DNA of 64,000 nt from NCBI RefSeq assembly GCF_011745365.1, contig NW_024468912.1:2914001-2978000 (forward strand). Reading direction: 5' to 3'. A model generated the notes under the pieces. It saw nothing but the letters and a program-made list of their open reading frames with translations, ran no database searches and had not been told where the DNA came from. This document shows positions 10,314-23,013 of this stretch, one piece after another. A program made the translations under genes and the position numbers. Within the stretch, counting starts at the first letter, position 1, and each line of letters begins with the position of its first letter. The stretch is from Cryphonectria parasitica EP155. Taxonomy: Eukaryota; Ascomycota; Sordariomycetes; Diaporthales; Cryphonectriaceae.

Positions 10314-12422
10314 ATTGACTGTTTAGTGTAGGTTTTTGGGAGTGGGTTTTGTAGGATGAGGAAGCTGGACTGAGGGAAGCCGTGAAATGATTCGAGTCTT
10401 GAGAGGAAACTGCCTTGATCGAAAGGGTTGTGTGAACTAAGATGGACTGGGTGAATCGACTGCCTTATATACTCCTGGTCCTGACGCCGTGGCATCCGTG
10501 CGTCGTCTTTTCCCTCAACAGAGCCAACATAGAGCATCTCTGAATCAGGAAGGCCAAGTCGAGACGTAACACTTGCATCTTTCGTGATGCAAGGCATCAC
10601 CCGTGAGGTGCGTCTCTAGCTTCGGGGCCGGATCCTGTCGACTCCAGACGACAAGCCTAGCGGAGAGAGCATCATGCACGCGGCGTGGCTGCATTGCCGG
10701 AGCCTCATACGGCCGCCAACCAGCCAGCCAGCCAGCCAGTCCGTCCGCGGAATGATTCAAGAGGAAGGCGATAGCGGTACATACCAAACGACACATCACC
10801 CAATGATTGTAGAATGGAGAGAAGTGAGCACGTAGCATGTTTGCTACGGCTCGAGGTTTCGTTTGACTATGTTTTACTTCTCTGCCCATTGCATTTCTGC
10901 CGAGACGTAATGAATTGATGAAAAGCATCGATTCTGAAACTAAGCTACAATACACGTGTATCAACACAATATACACGAGAACAACCAATTTCAGAAATCA
11001 ATGAATGAACATATATCAATAATATATGCATATTCTAAGCGAAACAGACATGTTGTGGACAAAACAACCTTCTCATCATTACAGTCTGCTTCGTCGTCGT
11101 CATTTCCAGCTGTAAGCGAGTTTCTGCATGAATATATCCGCAGTAAACCCATCCCAGCCATAGCCTATCGCATCCATACCACAAAATATCAAACTCATAA
11201 GCCAAAATCCGCGGTAGACTAATGCAGACTTGATCGACAGCGCCCCACAGCACCCCAGTGCAGGGGGACACTGCCGATAGAGGGGGCGGTATAACAATCA
11301 CTATACTCTCCTGTAGGCAACGCAACAAGACTACGTGTTCTAACAGCCTACTTAGGTAGGTCCCTCATCGCAGGCCCTGGGGTGGTAGGACGGTTCCTCT
11401 CCCACTGCCCCCCCCAAGAAACTCCCATCTCGGCAGATATGCCGTAGTGTGCCTGTTCGTACATGAAACTGGGCAGAATTTTCCGGACCACATACCATGC
11501 CTGGCCGTGCAGCTTGGTTGTTGCTCGACGCCTCATCACCGGGCTATCTGCCCGTCCGATGACCGACCGAAGGCCCTGCGGCTTGGACTGCTCGGGAAGG
11601 AGAGGTTCGACGAAGGCCTTTCACGGACGGGGGCTCCAACGTTGCAACGAATGATTCTCTGCCTCTTGGAAGGGACAAAACCGTGCCGCGCTTTGCGATT
11701 GCATCTCATCACCACGCATACACAGCTGCGCCACAATGAAGGGAGTCCGCGGGACGAAAAGCAAGATCGACGAGAAAAGTAGTAGCTTCCTTGACATGTT
11801 TTGTGTCGAGGTCTGTCTTCTTGTGCCTTAAAACGAGCACTTCTGATGGACACATTGGCTTATCTATGTGCACAACCCCTCAATAGTCACGCAATTGGCA
11901 TAAGCAAGTACTTAGTGGAGATGTTGAGGCCTAGAATGGATTGACAACCGACATGATCGACAAATGCTGGGTACATACATGAACCCATTTTCAATGGTAA
12001 ATGAGCGTGTAACGATAGACAGCAGCGGATCACTCGGAGGCAGTCAGTCACTACCGATCTAACTATGACTACTTGCAGAATACGCGCACCTTTGCAAGAC
12101 GCGTAGAATAAATGTGGTTCTTCCTATCTACTAAGGTCTCCCCTTGATACAGCTCATGTTCAAAACTCAAAAATAAGATTTGCGCAAGCAGCTTAATGGC
12201 ATGCCTGGAACGAGAGGCAGAAAAGAACTTACAAGCAAAGACGTGCATCAAACTAACCGAGAATGTATTCTTTGTTCCTAGCCTAAGCGGGGGCTCATGT
12301 GCTGCTGACTCCGTGGGATCTGCGTGGAGTTTTTGTGCAGCCAGACCTTTGAACTTTTCCAACAACAATCATCATACCACATCCAGCAGTATTTTGTCGC
12401 CCGTTCACCGTACTCTTACGGC
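10314..12422. other. Intergenic region between repeat-peptide promoter and Rat1 3' end
   Basis: 2.1 kb with no supported gene. The left part is the promoter of the minus-strand repeat-peptide gene; the right part must include the Rat1 3' UTR. It contains a short tandem of CCAG units at about 10720-10739 and several short open frames without coding character. Confidence 0.55.
10465..10471 (-). promoter_or_regulatory. TATA box of the repeat-peptide gene
   Basis: TATATAA on the minus strand, about 150 bp before the ATG at 10313. With a start site roughly 30-40 bp downstream it would leave a leader of about 110 nt. Assignment is by sequence and position only. Confidence 0.5.
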
Positions 12423-15400
12423 TCACCGACGATAACCACCGCCGTTTCCATACCCCCGGCCGTTGCCTCGGTCGTAGCCTCTATCACCTCCATAGCCCCC
12501 TCCATAGTGACGGTCATCGCGGCCTGGAGGGGGTGGTTGTCCGTAGCTTTGGCCTTGATATCCGCCACCGCCGCCGTAGTACTGTCCCCCATGAGCTGGC
12601 GGTGGAGGTGGCGCACCATAGCCGCCACCATTGCCGTAAGATTGTGCATATCCACCTCCGCCGTTGTATCCACCGTATCCTCCTCCATATGTGTGCGCAG
12701 GCGGAGGCGGTGGTGGCACGCCGGCACCGAAACCTGGCGCGCCAGGTGGAGGCGGAACCCATCCGGGGGGTGGTCCAGAATATCCACCGCCGTTGCGTGG
12801 AGGGGCATTATTGTAATTGTCACGACCGTAGCCTCCACCTGGTGGGCCCCGATCTGGGCGCCCACGGCCTTGGTAGCCACCTCCGCGACCCTGGTAGCCG
12901 CCTCCAGGACCGTAGTTGATCTGCTGGCCGCGGCCGCCACGGTAATCGGAACGACCGAGGGGGGCACCTCCGTAGCTTCTGCCTGAACGACGCCCTTTGT
13001 TACGAAGCTCTTCGATGTCGTGTCTGTCGAGAGCCGGAGTGGGAAGCTTGACGCCGCGAAGTAGCATAGACTTGTGCGTGTGCGCACTGCTTGGCATCTC
13101 GTAGTTGACACTGGGTCTTGTTAGTCATGAGCCATCAACAGGACAAAGAAAGAAACAAAGAGAGAGATGACAGATGTTAAAGACTTACGTCAATGAGCGG
13201 TCGTAATCGATGTCAGGCATTGACTTTCGCTCCAGTGGATACGTTAGACTGCCATGGGGGAGGTAGCCCTCGACCTTCTCAATCTCGCCCGCCAATCCGT
13301 CGCTTAGTCTGGGGTCAAGCTCGTATTTCGGAGCACCTTGCTTCTTGGAATAGAAGTGGTTGATAACATCATCGTAGAGAACAGTGTGGCCATCCGATAT
13401 TATCAGGACTTCGTGGCCGTTCTCATTGCGAGCCGCCACGTCCGGAGCCATCAGAGGATACTTCTTATGCATAGCAGAGAGCAACCTGTCCATGTCAATA
13501 AATGGCAACAATGCGATGCCCTGCCAAGCCATCTTCTTTCCGTTCAGGTCGACCTCGAAATCTTCAGGGTAGAAATCGATGATCTCGCTGTCTTCGTTGG
13601 TCATGAGGTCATGGAAGATGTCTGGAATGGCATGTCTCGAGGCTGCTGGGAGAACGCTCATGAGCTGTTCATAAGGCTTGGACACCCTGCCTTTTTGGAA
13701 CTTGATCTCCATCTTGTCCAGTTCAACGAAATCTGCGGCGAAAGGTGCATAATGATACGGATAGTACCAGTCCCAGGACGGACAGCCCTGGAAGTAGTAC
13801 ATCAGTACCCACGCCAGGCCTTCGACGTAATGCCTAGCCACTTTGTGACGAAACTCGACATCCTTGGGATCCACATGGAATTTTTGTTCGTAATATCTGT
13901 CAGCATAGCCATCCTCCCAAAGCCTGACTGTGTCGACTGGGCCCTCCTCGTCGGTGGTTGCAGATGGAGTCGCGGCGTCTGCACTGTCGCTACCGGGAGT
14001 ACTAGTACCGTCCTGCTCCATGAGGGCCGCCTTGCGCTTTGTAGCACCCGAGGGCGCAACTGTCTCTGCCTGTGACTCCTCTTCGCCGTTCGCCGAGTCC
14101 TGCGCGGTTTCATTGGTCTTGGACATCATTCCCTGTAGTTGACTCTTCAACACGCTGGCAGCGCTCTTGTTTGCGGTATTGGCGTTCTGCACCGCACTTC
14201 GGTTGACCACCATGTCGTGCGTGATGGATTTCCGAGGTGCATCTAAGGGACCTGGCAAGCTTGTGATTGGCATGAAGGCTGCCTCAGGGGCAAGGCCAGG
14301 GATCATGTTATCCAGCTTTGTCTTCTGCTTATTCCCGACAGGGGCGGGTGCGTTCCTGTTGCCGCCTCCGCGGCTCTGTTCCTGGAGTTTCCTCCTCTTG
14401 AAATTGGCCTCTCGTCGATCCTCCGTCTCTTTCCTGCGACGGAAGATGGCATCCTCCTGCTTTCCAAGTCCGGCCAGGATGAGCTGCGCACGTCCCAGAT
14501 CGCAGTGGCCGTCCTTTGTGAGGAATCCGCCCATATAGGGCAAGTTGTCTTTCCAGATGGCGACAAGTGTATCGATGCCGTTCTCTCGGATCTCCAGGGC
14601 CGGAAGGTGAGGCAAGAAGTCATTGCCCACAAAGAAGCACATGAATACCCAATCGTCAATGGCGCGCTCAATGTCCCATTTGAAAGGAAGATTGGGCACT
14701 TCAAGCTCAACGGCAAGATATTCGCGGAAGATGGAGACATGAAGCCAGATGAAGGGCTTCAGGGGTTGGGCATTATCCTTGCCATCAAAATCGGCCTCGC
14801 GCTCCTTGGCTTCGCCTCGACAATTCTGAGCGTCGTGGCCCTTCTGTCCACATAACTTACACATTCTTGCCTTGCCTTGGTCGAAGAAGACATCCTCACG
14901 CAGGACTCTGAAATGGGGCTCATGTGTAGCCAGGCCCAGCATGATCAAATCAGCATCCAGGCCATAGATGACGTGCCGAGTGTTGGGATCATGCTCTGGA
15001 GAGGAGCGCTGGGAGCGAACAAAATTCATGATCTTGTGCTCACCCTCTCCAGGAATAGTCGCATCTGAGATGATGACCTTCACCTTGGCCCAGGCGGGAT
15101 CGGTGTTGAGCTTGTAGCTGCACCAGTATCTGAGGCTGGCAGCCAAGATTTCCATAAAAGGTGTACCGGGTGTGATGGAGTTCGAGTCAAAAGCTTTCTT
15201 GACTACCTCCTCAGTGGACTCCGCGGGGTGGGTGCCGCCATTCTGCTGTTTGAGCAAGGTGAGCAGCTGCTGTTTATCTTCCTCTTTCTGCTTCGCATCC
15301 TGGGCGGCACGGAAACGTCGGGAACGCTGCTGGTTCATCTTGGCACGTGGAGCGACACCATCTATAGAGTAGGGAGAGTCATGTCAGTCTTGGAGATGAT

Positions 15401-15755
15401 CGTGGCGGGAAGAAGGGGCCCCCCGGGGGGGCGGGTAGGACTTACCAACAGCAATCATGAGCAGCTTGCGCGGCCTTACCATGTTGACCACTCGGTCGGT
15501 GTATTTGAAGACTTCCACCATCATCTCCTCCTCATCCTTCGGTGGAGGTCTGTCCTCAGGATGCGAGCAGGGATGGACAATACCGTTCATGTCTAGGTAC
15601 AAGTTGTCGAACTCTTCGCCGTTTGGGTTCGGCTGAGTTGTGTCCACAGGGATGACAGTGCCATCGTCCATGGTGACAGGTTGGTCCTCGATGACAGGAG
15701 AGATGATCTTTGGATACTTGTTGGAAAGCCATCGGAATGCCGCGGGGATACCCAT
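12423..15755 (-). CDS. rat1: 5'-3' exoribonuclease 2 (Rat1/Xrn2)
   Basis: Three exons on the minus strand, 15755-15446, 15361-13189 and 13110-12423, join in phase to 1056 residues; introns are 84 and 78 nt. The start [17 protein letters not shown] is the classic XRN N-terminus. The acidic active-site segments of the family are present: [23 protein letters not shown] and [10 protein letters not shown]. The CCHC knuckle [14 protein letters not shown] marks the fungal Rat1 branch rather than the cytoplasmic Xrn1. The [13 protein letters not shown] segment and the VNYEMP...[14 protein letters not shown] tail follow. The last 160 or so residues are Gly/Tyr/Pro-rich with RGG-like and YGGG repeats, probably disordered and RNA-binding. 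Known role: nuclear 5'-3' decay, rRNA/snoRNA 5' trimming and torpedo termination of Pol II, usually with Rai1. The C-terminal extension is the least conserved part. Confidence 0.96.
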
Positions 15756-17005
15756 CTTGTCGGTAGGAGAGGGCTATGGAGCCTCTGCTAGAAAACCAAT
15801 GTTTGGAATGATGAATGTCGATGTAGAGCTGTTGGTACTCTGCTTGCCTACACACAAGTGGTAGACTTTTGGGACATATGCTCTGAAGTGTAACAGTACA
15901 CAAGTGATGCAATCGATGCACAACAACAGAGCACAGCGTGATTGTCGCGAGCTTGGATGCTGTAGTGTTCAGTGATCAATCAGCTTCGACCTCGAGACCT
16001 TCAGCTCTCTAGTAACGACAGTCCAGCTTGGTTGAGAACATCTGCCAACAAGACAAGTCCCTTCAGAATGCGGAGACTGTGCTTTGAATCAAAGGATGGA
16101 CTGCAGAGGCCAGGCGACAAAGGACCTCAATGGCGATGGGGCATTGATGGAGATCGTCAGGCTAGAAGTTTTGAAAGAAATGCGACATCGATTGCGGCAC
16201 AGAAGGTATGCGGCTCCAGCAGCTTCAAGCCCCACTGGGGTAGTCTTGGCAGGCAGGGGTCCTACCGCATTCGACTTACTGAGCCAGATCTCGGTACGAA
16301 AGTACGTACCCTAACCCTATAAATCTGGCTAGCAGGTTGCCCAACCTACTTCTTTCATGGATATTCCTTGGCTGAACATCGGTCGAATTCGCATGTCAGC
16401 TACTTGGTGGTTTTCTGAAGGACTGTGTGAGAGTTGCTTTTAATTCTTGAGGGAATGAAGAGTGTACAAATAGCGAATTGAAGAGACTGAGTGGCTTGCT
16501 ATCGTGGGATCAATCTGCCCGGGTGGGTTTGGTGAGGGACGGTTCAGGGGCTGAGCAATCAATCCACTAACCCCCTGTCTGAATTTGCTCCCCCCCCCCC
16601 TTTTACCCTGCGCTGCCTCGATCCTCGTTGGACGAGCAGGAGGGATGGATGGACCTTGATCTACCAGTCGGAATTCGCGATCTTGCCCTCATAACAATGT
16701 GAGAATCTACTGTGGTACAGTGCAGCCACCCATTCCTTAAACTCCTAATAAGTCGTCGACTTCGGTCAGAGCAGTCACTCTTTTTGCATTCGTTGTGATA
16801 CCCCAAGCCTCGCTTGTCTTTTTGCTATTGTCTCTCGGACTCATTGTTTATGTAAAGAGGGACCGTTGCACACATCATACACAAGTACCTCAACGTCCAC
16901 TTTAATACCACTGACATATTCCATCGAGCGAACCTCCTACAACACGATCACCTCTGTACCATGTTCTGACGGCGACTCGTTCCCGGTAGAATCGCTTTCT
17001 TAGTC
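15756..17005. promoter_or_regulatory. Divergent promoter region of rat1 and the Uds1 gene
   Basis: 1.25 kb between two start codons that point away from each other. It holds a telobox-like ACCCTAACCCTA at 16308-16319, a C11 run at 16590-16600 and a pyrimidine-rich leader before 17006. No gene is seen inside. Confidence 0.55.
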
Positions 17006-19733
17006 ATGATGAACGGAATATCGACCAATAATTATGGCTACAACGACGGCCTCCTGTCTCCTGCCCAGGGTGTCAGTCCTGGACCAAAGCAGATCATGGA
17101 TGGATACAGGAAGGACGTGTTGAATGGCTTCGGGCCAGAGAAGCCGCGCTACAATCCTGTACGTGATGACCTTCCCCCCTTGCTCTCTCGCCTCTGATTT
17201 ACCTGGCTATCTATGCTCGCTTCTCTGCTAACACAACAGCCTTCCTCGTAGTTGAACAGCGAGCGACCTCAGAGCTCAGTAAACGTCGACCTCAAGGATC
17301 CGATACAAGTCCACCTCCTTACAGAGACGGCCCTGTCCGACAGCAAAGAATGGGAGATTTTGTCGCAGGAAGAGGTAGACGAGCTGAAGAAGCAGATCCA
17401 GTCCCTGACTGTGCGCATCGAGCAGGCGCGGGCGAACCTGGCCATCCAGACAAAATACCGCGATGCAGCGATCGCCATGACGAAGCTGTACCATTCAGCA
17501 AAGCGGATGACCGTCGATCCGAAGGCAGCAGAAACACAAATGGAGAGAGAGGCCAGCGAGCGGGCCTGCGAGGAGCTGGCCTCGGAGTTGTTTTATCTTG
17601 AGAAGCGGATCATGGAGCCGCAGCGGCGGTTGCTACAACATACTGCTGGTATCCTACAACTCACGCATAAAGCCTCGGCGAAGGACGGGAGCGCTGCGGC
17701 GCCCATGCTTAATAATGGCATACCAGGCAGTCCCGAGAGTCTGTATACGTATACGAATGGTCGGAGTAGTATGCAATTCTCCAACGACGACATCGATGAC
17801 AGGAGCCTATATTTCCCCCTGGACGACTCGGAAGCGAATCGCTCACCCAAGACTGACATCACCATACCGCCGAGGTCACCAGTGAGGCAGCGCACAAATC
17901 AACTGAAGGACGAAGTGGAATTCCTGAAGCAGCAGAACGCTGGACAGATGGACACCATCACGAACACGGAACGGAACCTCGAGGACCTGAACAATCGACT
18001 GCGGGATCTGGTGATTTCAGTCGACCCGACGAAGAATGCGGAGTACAGGGCAGTGCCTCCTGCCACCTCGGAGCCGGGAACGTTGGACACGCAGCTGGAG
18101 TATTTGACCGAGGCTCTGTCAGTAATCCAGGATAGCCATCAAGGCCGCCAGCTACTCGTTGCGGACAAGATCAGGGAGTCTGAGAGCACGGCCGCGTCAC
18201 TCAAGCAAGCCGAGGAACGCATGTCTGTTTTGAATCGACAAGTGCACGAAGTCATATTGTCGGGCAATCCAGATCACCCTCCTCCGCCCGAGACCGCTGA
18301 AATAGGACTTGATGAGCATTTCGGCTGGATGGACCGGTCCATACCAGCTTTGCAAATACAGCTGGAGAGGTCGACTGCATCATCCGCTGACGCCCAGCAG
18401 GCCCAGCAGGTCGAAACCGTCCTTGCTGGCCTGTGGGACATCATACAGTCAGGCTACGCGGAGATCAACCGGCAACGGGAAGCCCGAAAGCAAGTTCGAC
18501 TCGGGAAGGGGATGCCGGACGACGATGACGATGTGTCTGCCGATGAGTCCTTCGACTTTAACGAGACCTATTCGCTGAACGCATTTTCTGCTAAGGTTCA
18601 GTGGCTGTTCCGACAGGCGACGAGTCTGAAGGAGCAAAAGTCCGTTCTGAAGAGGCAGATTAGACAACAGCGCGAGTTGAACAGCAGGGGCGATGGCGAC
18701 AAGGACGCGGAGCTCAGAATCAAGGTTGAAGAACTGCAACGGACCAAGAACCTGCTGGCCTTTACCGAGGAGAACGTGCAACACGCCAAGGAAGAGGCTG
18801 AGGCGACGCAGAAGAAGCTTGACCAAGCCCTTACAGACCTGGAGACCCTACAGGAGACCCACACGGCCAACAACGTGGCATCATCCTCGGCTGCGCAAGA
18901 ACAGCTTCGAGAGCGAAATGCCAAGATTGCCTCTTTGGAAGCTGACACCCAGGCCTTACAGGACAAGCTGGAGATTGTCGAGGCACAACTCGGAAGCATG
19001 AACGAGCAGCTTGCAGAGGTTGACCAGGCCAAGAAAACCGCAGCTGAGGAGGCCCATAAACTTGAGGAAGAAATCAAGGCTAGGGACGAGGAATTGGAGC
19101 AGCTGAACATAACGGTGGCTGAGCTTAAGACGGATTTGACCATCGCCAAGGCCGAGCTGGAAGGAGCCTATGGATCTCGTTCAGAACGTGCCGCGGAGGC
19201 GGCGGCTTTGACCAAGAATACGCAGCTGCGGGAGATGTCGGCACAGGTTGAGAAGCTGAAGCAGGAGCTGGCAGCCACCGTCAAGGAGCTCGAGGATGTC
19301 ACCAAAGAGACGCTCGCATCCGAGAGGGAGAAGAACGACCTCGAGGGCCGCCTGGATGAGGTGACTGCGAACCGAACCACGCTGGAGACGGAGATCAGCG
19401 GGCTGCGAGACAAGCACCGTGCCGAGGTGACCAAGCTCAAGGAGCAGCTTGAAGCAGAGAAGTTTAAGGCAGGTCCAAATGCCACAGGCACAGGTCCTAG
19501 GGCGGGCGCTACCATGCTCAGCGAGCAGTTCCGCACAACGATGAAGGAGGAGAGGAAGAGGTTCCAGGAAGAGTTGAGGGTAAGCTTGCACCTCATTTAC
19601 GTCTACCTTGTCCAGGATGCATCTGCTAACAAGCCACCAGGAGGAGCAAAGCAAGCGCAGGAAGCTGGAAGAGGAGCTGCGAGCGCTGAGGAAAGCCGGG
19701 GGTTTGAAGAGCCCCATCAGTCCGCGAGAATAG
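17006..19733 (+). CDS. Uds1-domain coiled-coil protein (up-regulated during septation)
   Basis: Three exons, 17006-17158, 17252-19579 and 19641-19733, join in phase 0 to 857 residues. The first intron must use the TAG at 17249-17251, because the nearer CAG would leave a stop in frame. Residues about 58-155 match the Uds1 domain pattern: HLLTETALSDSKEWEILSQE, then a long heptad-rich helix with RIEQARANLAIQTKYRDAA. Most of the remainder is coiled coil, strongest at about 540-770 (runs of Leu/Glu/Lys/Ala heptads), and the end reads RKLEEELRALRKAGG then KSPISPRE. An acidic DDDDDVSADESFDFNE patch lies near 420. Known for the family: expression linked to septation and a structural, cytoskeleton-related role, poorly characterised. 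A role at septa or spindle-pole structures is inference. A second ATG at 17009 is an equally possible start. Confidence 0.85.
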
Positions 19734-20796
19734 TGGCTTACACCGGACGGACGGCCACCTTCCAAACGCTATCGAATGATGCTGTACCCTGTACTTTTTG
19801 ATACCGGTATGGCGTGGTAAAAAATTATTTAATGTGTTTCGTTTGCTTCTTGGATATGTGTTAAGAGGCTGGATTAGCATGGCGTAGAAAGGAATCTCAG
19901 CATCAGGGAGGGATTGCTCCCCCATGGACAGCTTGCCCACATAACAGAATAGACCTGCGAGATATTGCATCAAGCCGTCGCGCAACGTTTTGATGATTAA
20001 TATTATACCATTTATAATGTACGCTACGATATTTGGCAGCCGCCAATCAACAATTTACTCTTTTAGGCCCAGGCTTGCAAGGTAAAAGGGGGTGGCTGTT
20101 CCAAGGTCTCCTCTAATGATGGACATAGGTGATGCCGCAACGCATTGCAGCGCTATATATGCTACTGCTGTGGTAAGTATGTGCTGTACTACATACAGTA
20201 GTACGTAGTTGGACCCCTGATTTCCTGCAAGTAGGGCACCGAGAGCACTAGGGACCCCCCTGACAGGCTACAGTTGGCATCAGCACGCATCCCTGCTAGG
20301 CGCATTGCTGTTTGATTGTCAAGATTGCAATGCGGCGGTCCCCCCCCCCCCAAATATGATACCATAATTAGTAGGCACAAGGCAGTGAGTGGCACTACTT
20401 GTGTTAGTTGGTCCACGGATGCAGCTGGGGAAAGAAAACCTCCAGCCAACACCACCACGACAAGCCGTGATCGTTCGACACCCACCACCTCTGACCAAAC
20501 CGGCGAGGGAGCCTTTCGAGCCTGTGGGAGAACCTTAACAGTTCTCGATGACGTAGCCCATGGCCGTGTCCTCGACAACCAATTCATTGTAACGGCGTCG
20601 AATTGAGCCCCCCTTTCCTTTTTCGACCACACTCGTTAAAGAGCTTGTGCTATACCTGCTCGTGATCGTGCCCTACCACGTTGCGTGTGTGTGCCGACGC
20701 TGCTGCTTCCTTGCATCCTCCTCCTCCTCAGAGGTTCGTGCTTACCTACCCTCTACGAAGCTACCGATCCAGATCTCGGAGACTCCAAGCGAAAGA
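19734..20796. other. Intergenic region before the GT32-like gene
   Basis: About 1.06 kb with the 3' UTR of the Uds1 gene and the promoter of the next gene on the same strand. It contains the palindromic TACTACATACAGTAGTA at 20187-20203 and a C12 run at 20340-20351. The frame of the next gene stays open upstream of 20797 but has no ATG there, so I treat it as leader. Confidence 0.55.
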
Positions 20797-22644
20797 ATGC
20801 CGAAGCAATACGTTATCTTCGGGCGACCCGTGCCGCGGGTGTCGTCGCGTCGCATCTCCGTCCTCCTCGCCAGCCTGGCCCTCTTCGCCGTCTTCAGCCT
20901 GCTCTTCACGGCGCCCTCCTCGATCCCCGGGCCCACGCTGTCCGGCTCCGACCACAAGTTTTCTATGTCGATGTCCATACCAAAATGGAAGAACCTGCCG
21001 ACGTTCAGCCTCTTCAAACCGCTGGCCCACGAGCCGCTGCCACCCCAGGCCAACTCCACAGACGGCGACTCGCACTGGTACTCAGACTGGAGGTGGCTCG
21101 CGATCCCCTTTAGCTCGAGCTACACGCTCGATGAGGACATGACTCTGCTGCCCGTCATGCCTAAGCGAACCGAGATCTACTGTTATTACGACACGACGCT
21201 GAAGAGGGAGCCCGCTGAGAAGGAGGCCGAGAGCGACATCCTGCTGTCGTGGCGCCGCGCGTGGTGGGCGCAGGGCTTCAGGCCAATCATCCTGAGCGAG
21301 CAGGAGGCTATGAACAACCCCATCTACGAGGAGCTGCAGCACATGGTAGACATTGACCCGGCCCTGAAGACGGATGTGATGAGGTGGCTTGCCTGGGAAA
21401 ACATGGGAGGCGGCCTGCTAGCTCATTATCTCGCGTTCCCCATGGCGGCCCACGACGACCCGCTCTTGTCATACCTACGCCGGGGTGAATACCAGGGCCT
21501 CACGAGGTGGGAGAACCTCGATGACGGTCTCTTTGCCGGGGCGAAGCAGGATATTACGGCCGCCATCAAGGCTGCGCTGGGCAGCTCCCAGATGAAGACG
21601 GCCAAGACTCTCCTCGATGCCGTGCCGGCCGAGAAGGACACCGAGAAGAAGATGATCTGGGTCGACAAGACGCCCAAGTCGGTGGCGTACTACAATGCCG
21701 AGACTCTCAAGCACAAGTACCAAGTGGTGGCCTCTGCCATCACCACGAACCGCGCCAAGGGGCTGGACCAACTGAACCAGCTCATCGGCTCCCATCTGCA
21801 CCTCACCTGGCAAAACAACTTCAACAAGGGCATCTCGGTGCTGAAGCCACTGCCAAAGCACACCACAACCATGATTCAGCCCGCCGTCGAGCTGGCCAAC
21901 CGGCTACAGAAATGTACCGAGTCACCAATGCAGTCGTCATGCCCACCCAACAACCCCAAATGCGCCCCCTGCGTGTCCTCACAGCCCATGAAGATCTCTA
22001 GCCCGCCCAGATACCGCAATACGACAGGCCTGTACACGATAGGAACTGTGCCACACCCTTACACGCTGCACATCTTGAACGAGTTCAGAGATACTCTGGA
22101 CATTCCCTGGATACGCCGCAAATCGGAACGCGACCTCTGGCTTGCCGAGGTCACCAAAGAGTACCTCGGCACAGGTGTCGGTGGCGCGCCTCGCGTCATC
22201 CGCTTCAAGCAGGCCGTGGCCGCCGAGTTTGCCGCGTCGCGTTCCATCTGGCTGCCCGCCGAGCAGGAGCTGCCAGATGATCTTGACTGGCACTTTGGCT
22301 TTGAGATCCCGCTCGAGGGTCTCGACCAGGGTAAATCCGAGACGCCGGTGCCCGGGCCAGAAAGGAGGCCGCAGCCGGAGCACGATAAACACGACGGCCC
22401 GATCGCGAAGCCCGAGGAGCTCAAGAGGGAGCCGGACCTGCTGCAGCGGGCGAGAGCCGTCACGGGCAAGGCCAAGGGCAATGACCTGACGGTCCGCACT
22501 GCGATTGAGGCGTGGAACTTGGCAGATACCGAGGCATGGAAATTTGCCAAGGCGTTTTTGGCCAGGGAAAGGGTGGAGAGAGCCAAATTTGAGCAGCAGG
22601 AGAGCAAGTATGCTGGTGGTATAGGGACGGATCGCGACAGGTGA
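20797..22644 (+). CDS. Type II membrane protein resembling GT32 glycosyltransferases, DXD altered
   Basis: Single exon, 615 residues from the first ATG in frame at 20797. Residues about 20-40 (ISVLLASLALFAVFSLLF) form one hydrophobic segment after a basic N-terminus, the layout of a Golgi type II protein. The lumenal part has RTEIYCYYDTT, then a segment TDVMRWLAWENMGGGLLAHY followed by LAFPM. This looks like the GT32/DXD-family signature in which a Lys-Ser-Asp-x-x-Arg helix precedes Gly-Gly and a D-x-D; here the DXD place reads His-Tyr-Leu. Two Cys pairs occur near CPPNNPKCAPC. The C-terminal 100 residues are charged (PEHDKHDGPIAKPEE) and probably loose. Family membership is my inference from motif layout; it may be a non-catalytic relative or a fungal family of unknown function. 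No intron is required. Confidence 0.65.
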   Translation: MPKQYVIFGRPVPRVSSRRISVLLASLALFAVFSLLFTAPSSIPGPTLSGSDHKFSMSMSIPKWKNLPTFSLFKPLAHEPLPPQANSTDGDSHWYSDWRWLAIPFSSSYTLDEDMTLLPVMPKRTEIYCYYDTTLKREPAEKEAESDILLSWRRAWWAQGFRPIILSEQEAMNNPIYEELQHMVDIDPALKTDVMRWLAWENMGGGLLAHYLAFPMAAHDDPLLSYLRRGEYQGLTRWENLDDGLFAGAKQDITAAIKAALGSSQMKTAKTLLDAVPAEKDTEKKMIWVDKTPKSVAYYNAETLKHKYQVVASAITTNRAKGLDQLNQLIGSHLHLTWQNNFNKGISVLKPLPKHTTTMIQPAVELANRLQKCTESPMQSSCPPNNPKCAPCVSSQPMKISSPPRYRNTTGLYTIGTVPHPYTLHILNEFRDTLDIPWIRRKSERDLWLAEVTKEYLGTGVGGAPRVIRFKQAVAAEFAASRSIWLPAEQELPDDLDWHFGFEIPLEGLDQGKSETPVPGPERRPQPEHDKHDGPIAKPEELKREPDLLQRARAVTGKAKGNDLTVRTAIEAWNLADTEAWKFAKAFLARERVERAKFEQQESKYAGGIGTDRDR

Positions 22645-23013
22645 ATTAACTTGGTGGGTTGAGGACTTCTTTGGCGATGTCGAGGAGGCCTACCCGGGAC
22701 ACTGTTGCCCCCAGCCATTTTTCAAGGCTCGTGTGGCTGTATTTATTGGGGATAGATGAGGAACTTCTTTCTGGTTTTGTATTACCTTGCAAATCAAACT
22801 CAAACAAAGGTGGGGGGCGACTTGGAGTTCAGGCGGCATGCCAGGGAGACAAGAAATACTGTTTACAGCTATCTATCTTTTTTTTATTCTATGCTGGTCC
22901 TCTAGAGTCTTTTTTCTTCTTCTCTATCCTCAGTATGCACCCTTCCATTTTATCTATGATCCTTGAGCCGTATGCATTTGGCAGGCCTTGCTGGGAACTT
23001 GACCCTTCATCGC
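22645..23013. other. Convergent 3' ends
   Basis: 369 bp between the stop of the GT32-like gene (+) and the stop of the SET gene (-). It can only hold both 3' UTRs, which may overlap. T-rich stretch near 22880-22925. Confidence 0.6.

Noticed and set aside
12416..13111. A second long minus-strand frame (231 codons) and a plus-strand frame (220 codons) over the Rat1 tail
   Set aside because: They are frame shadows of the Gly/Tyr/Pro codon repeats; the Rat1 frame continues conserved sequence through a good splice junction.
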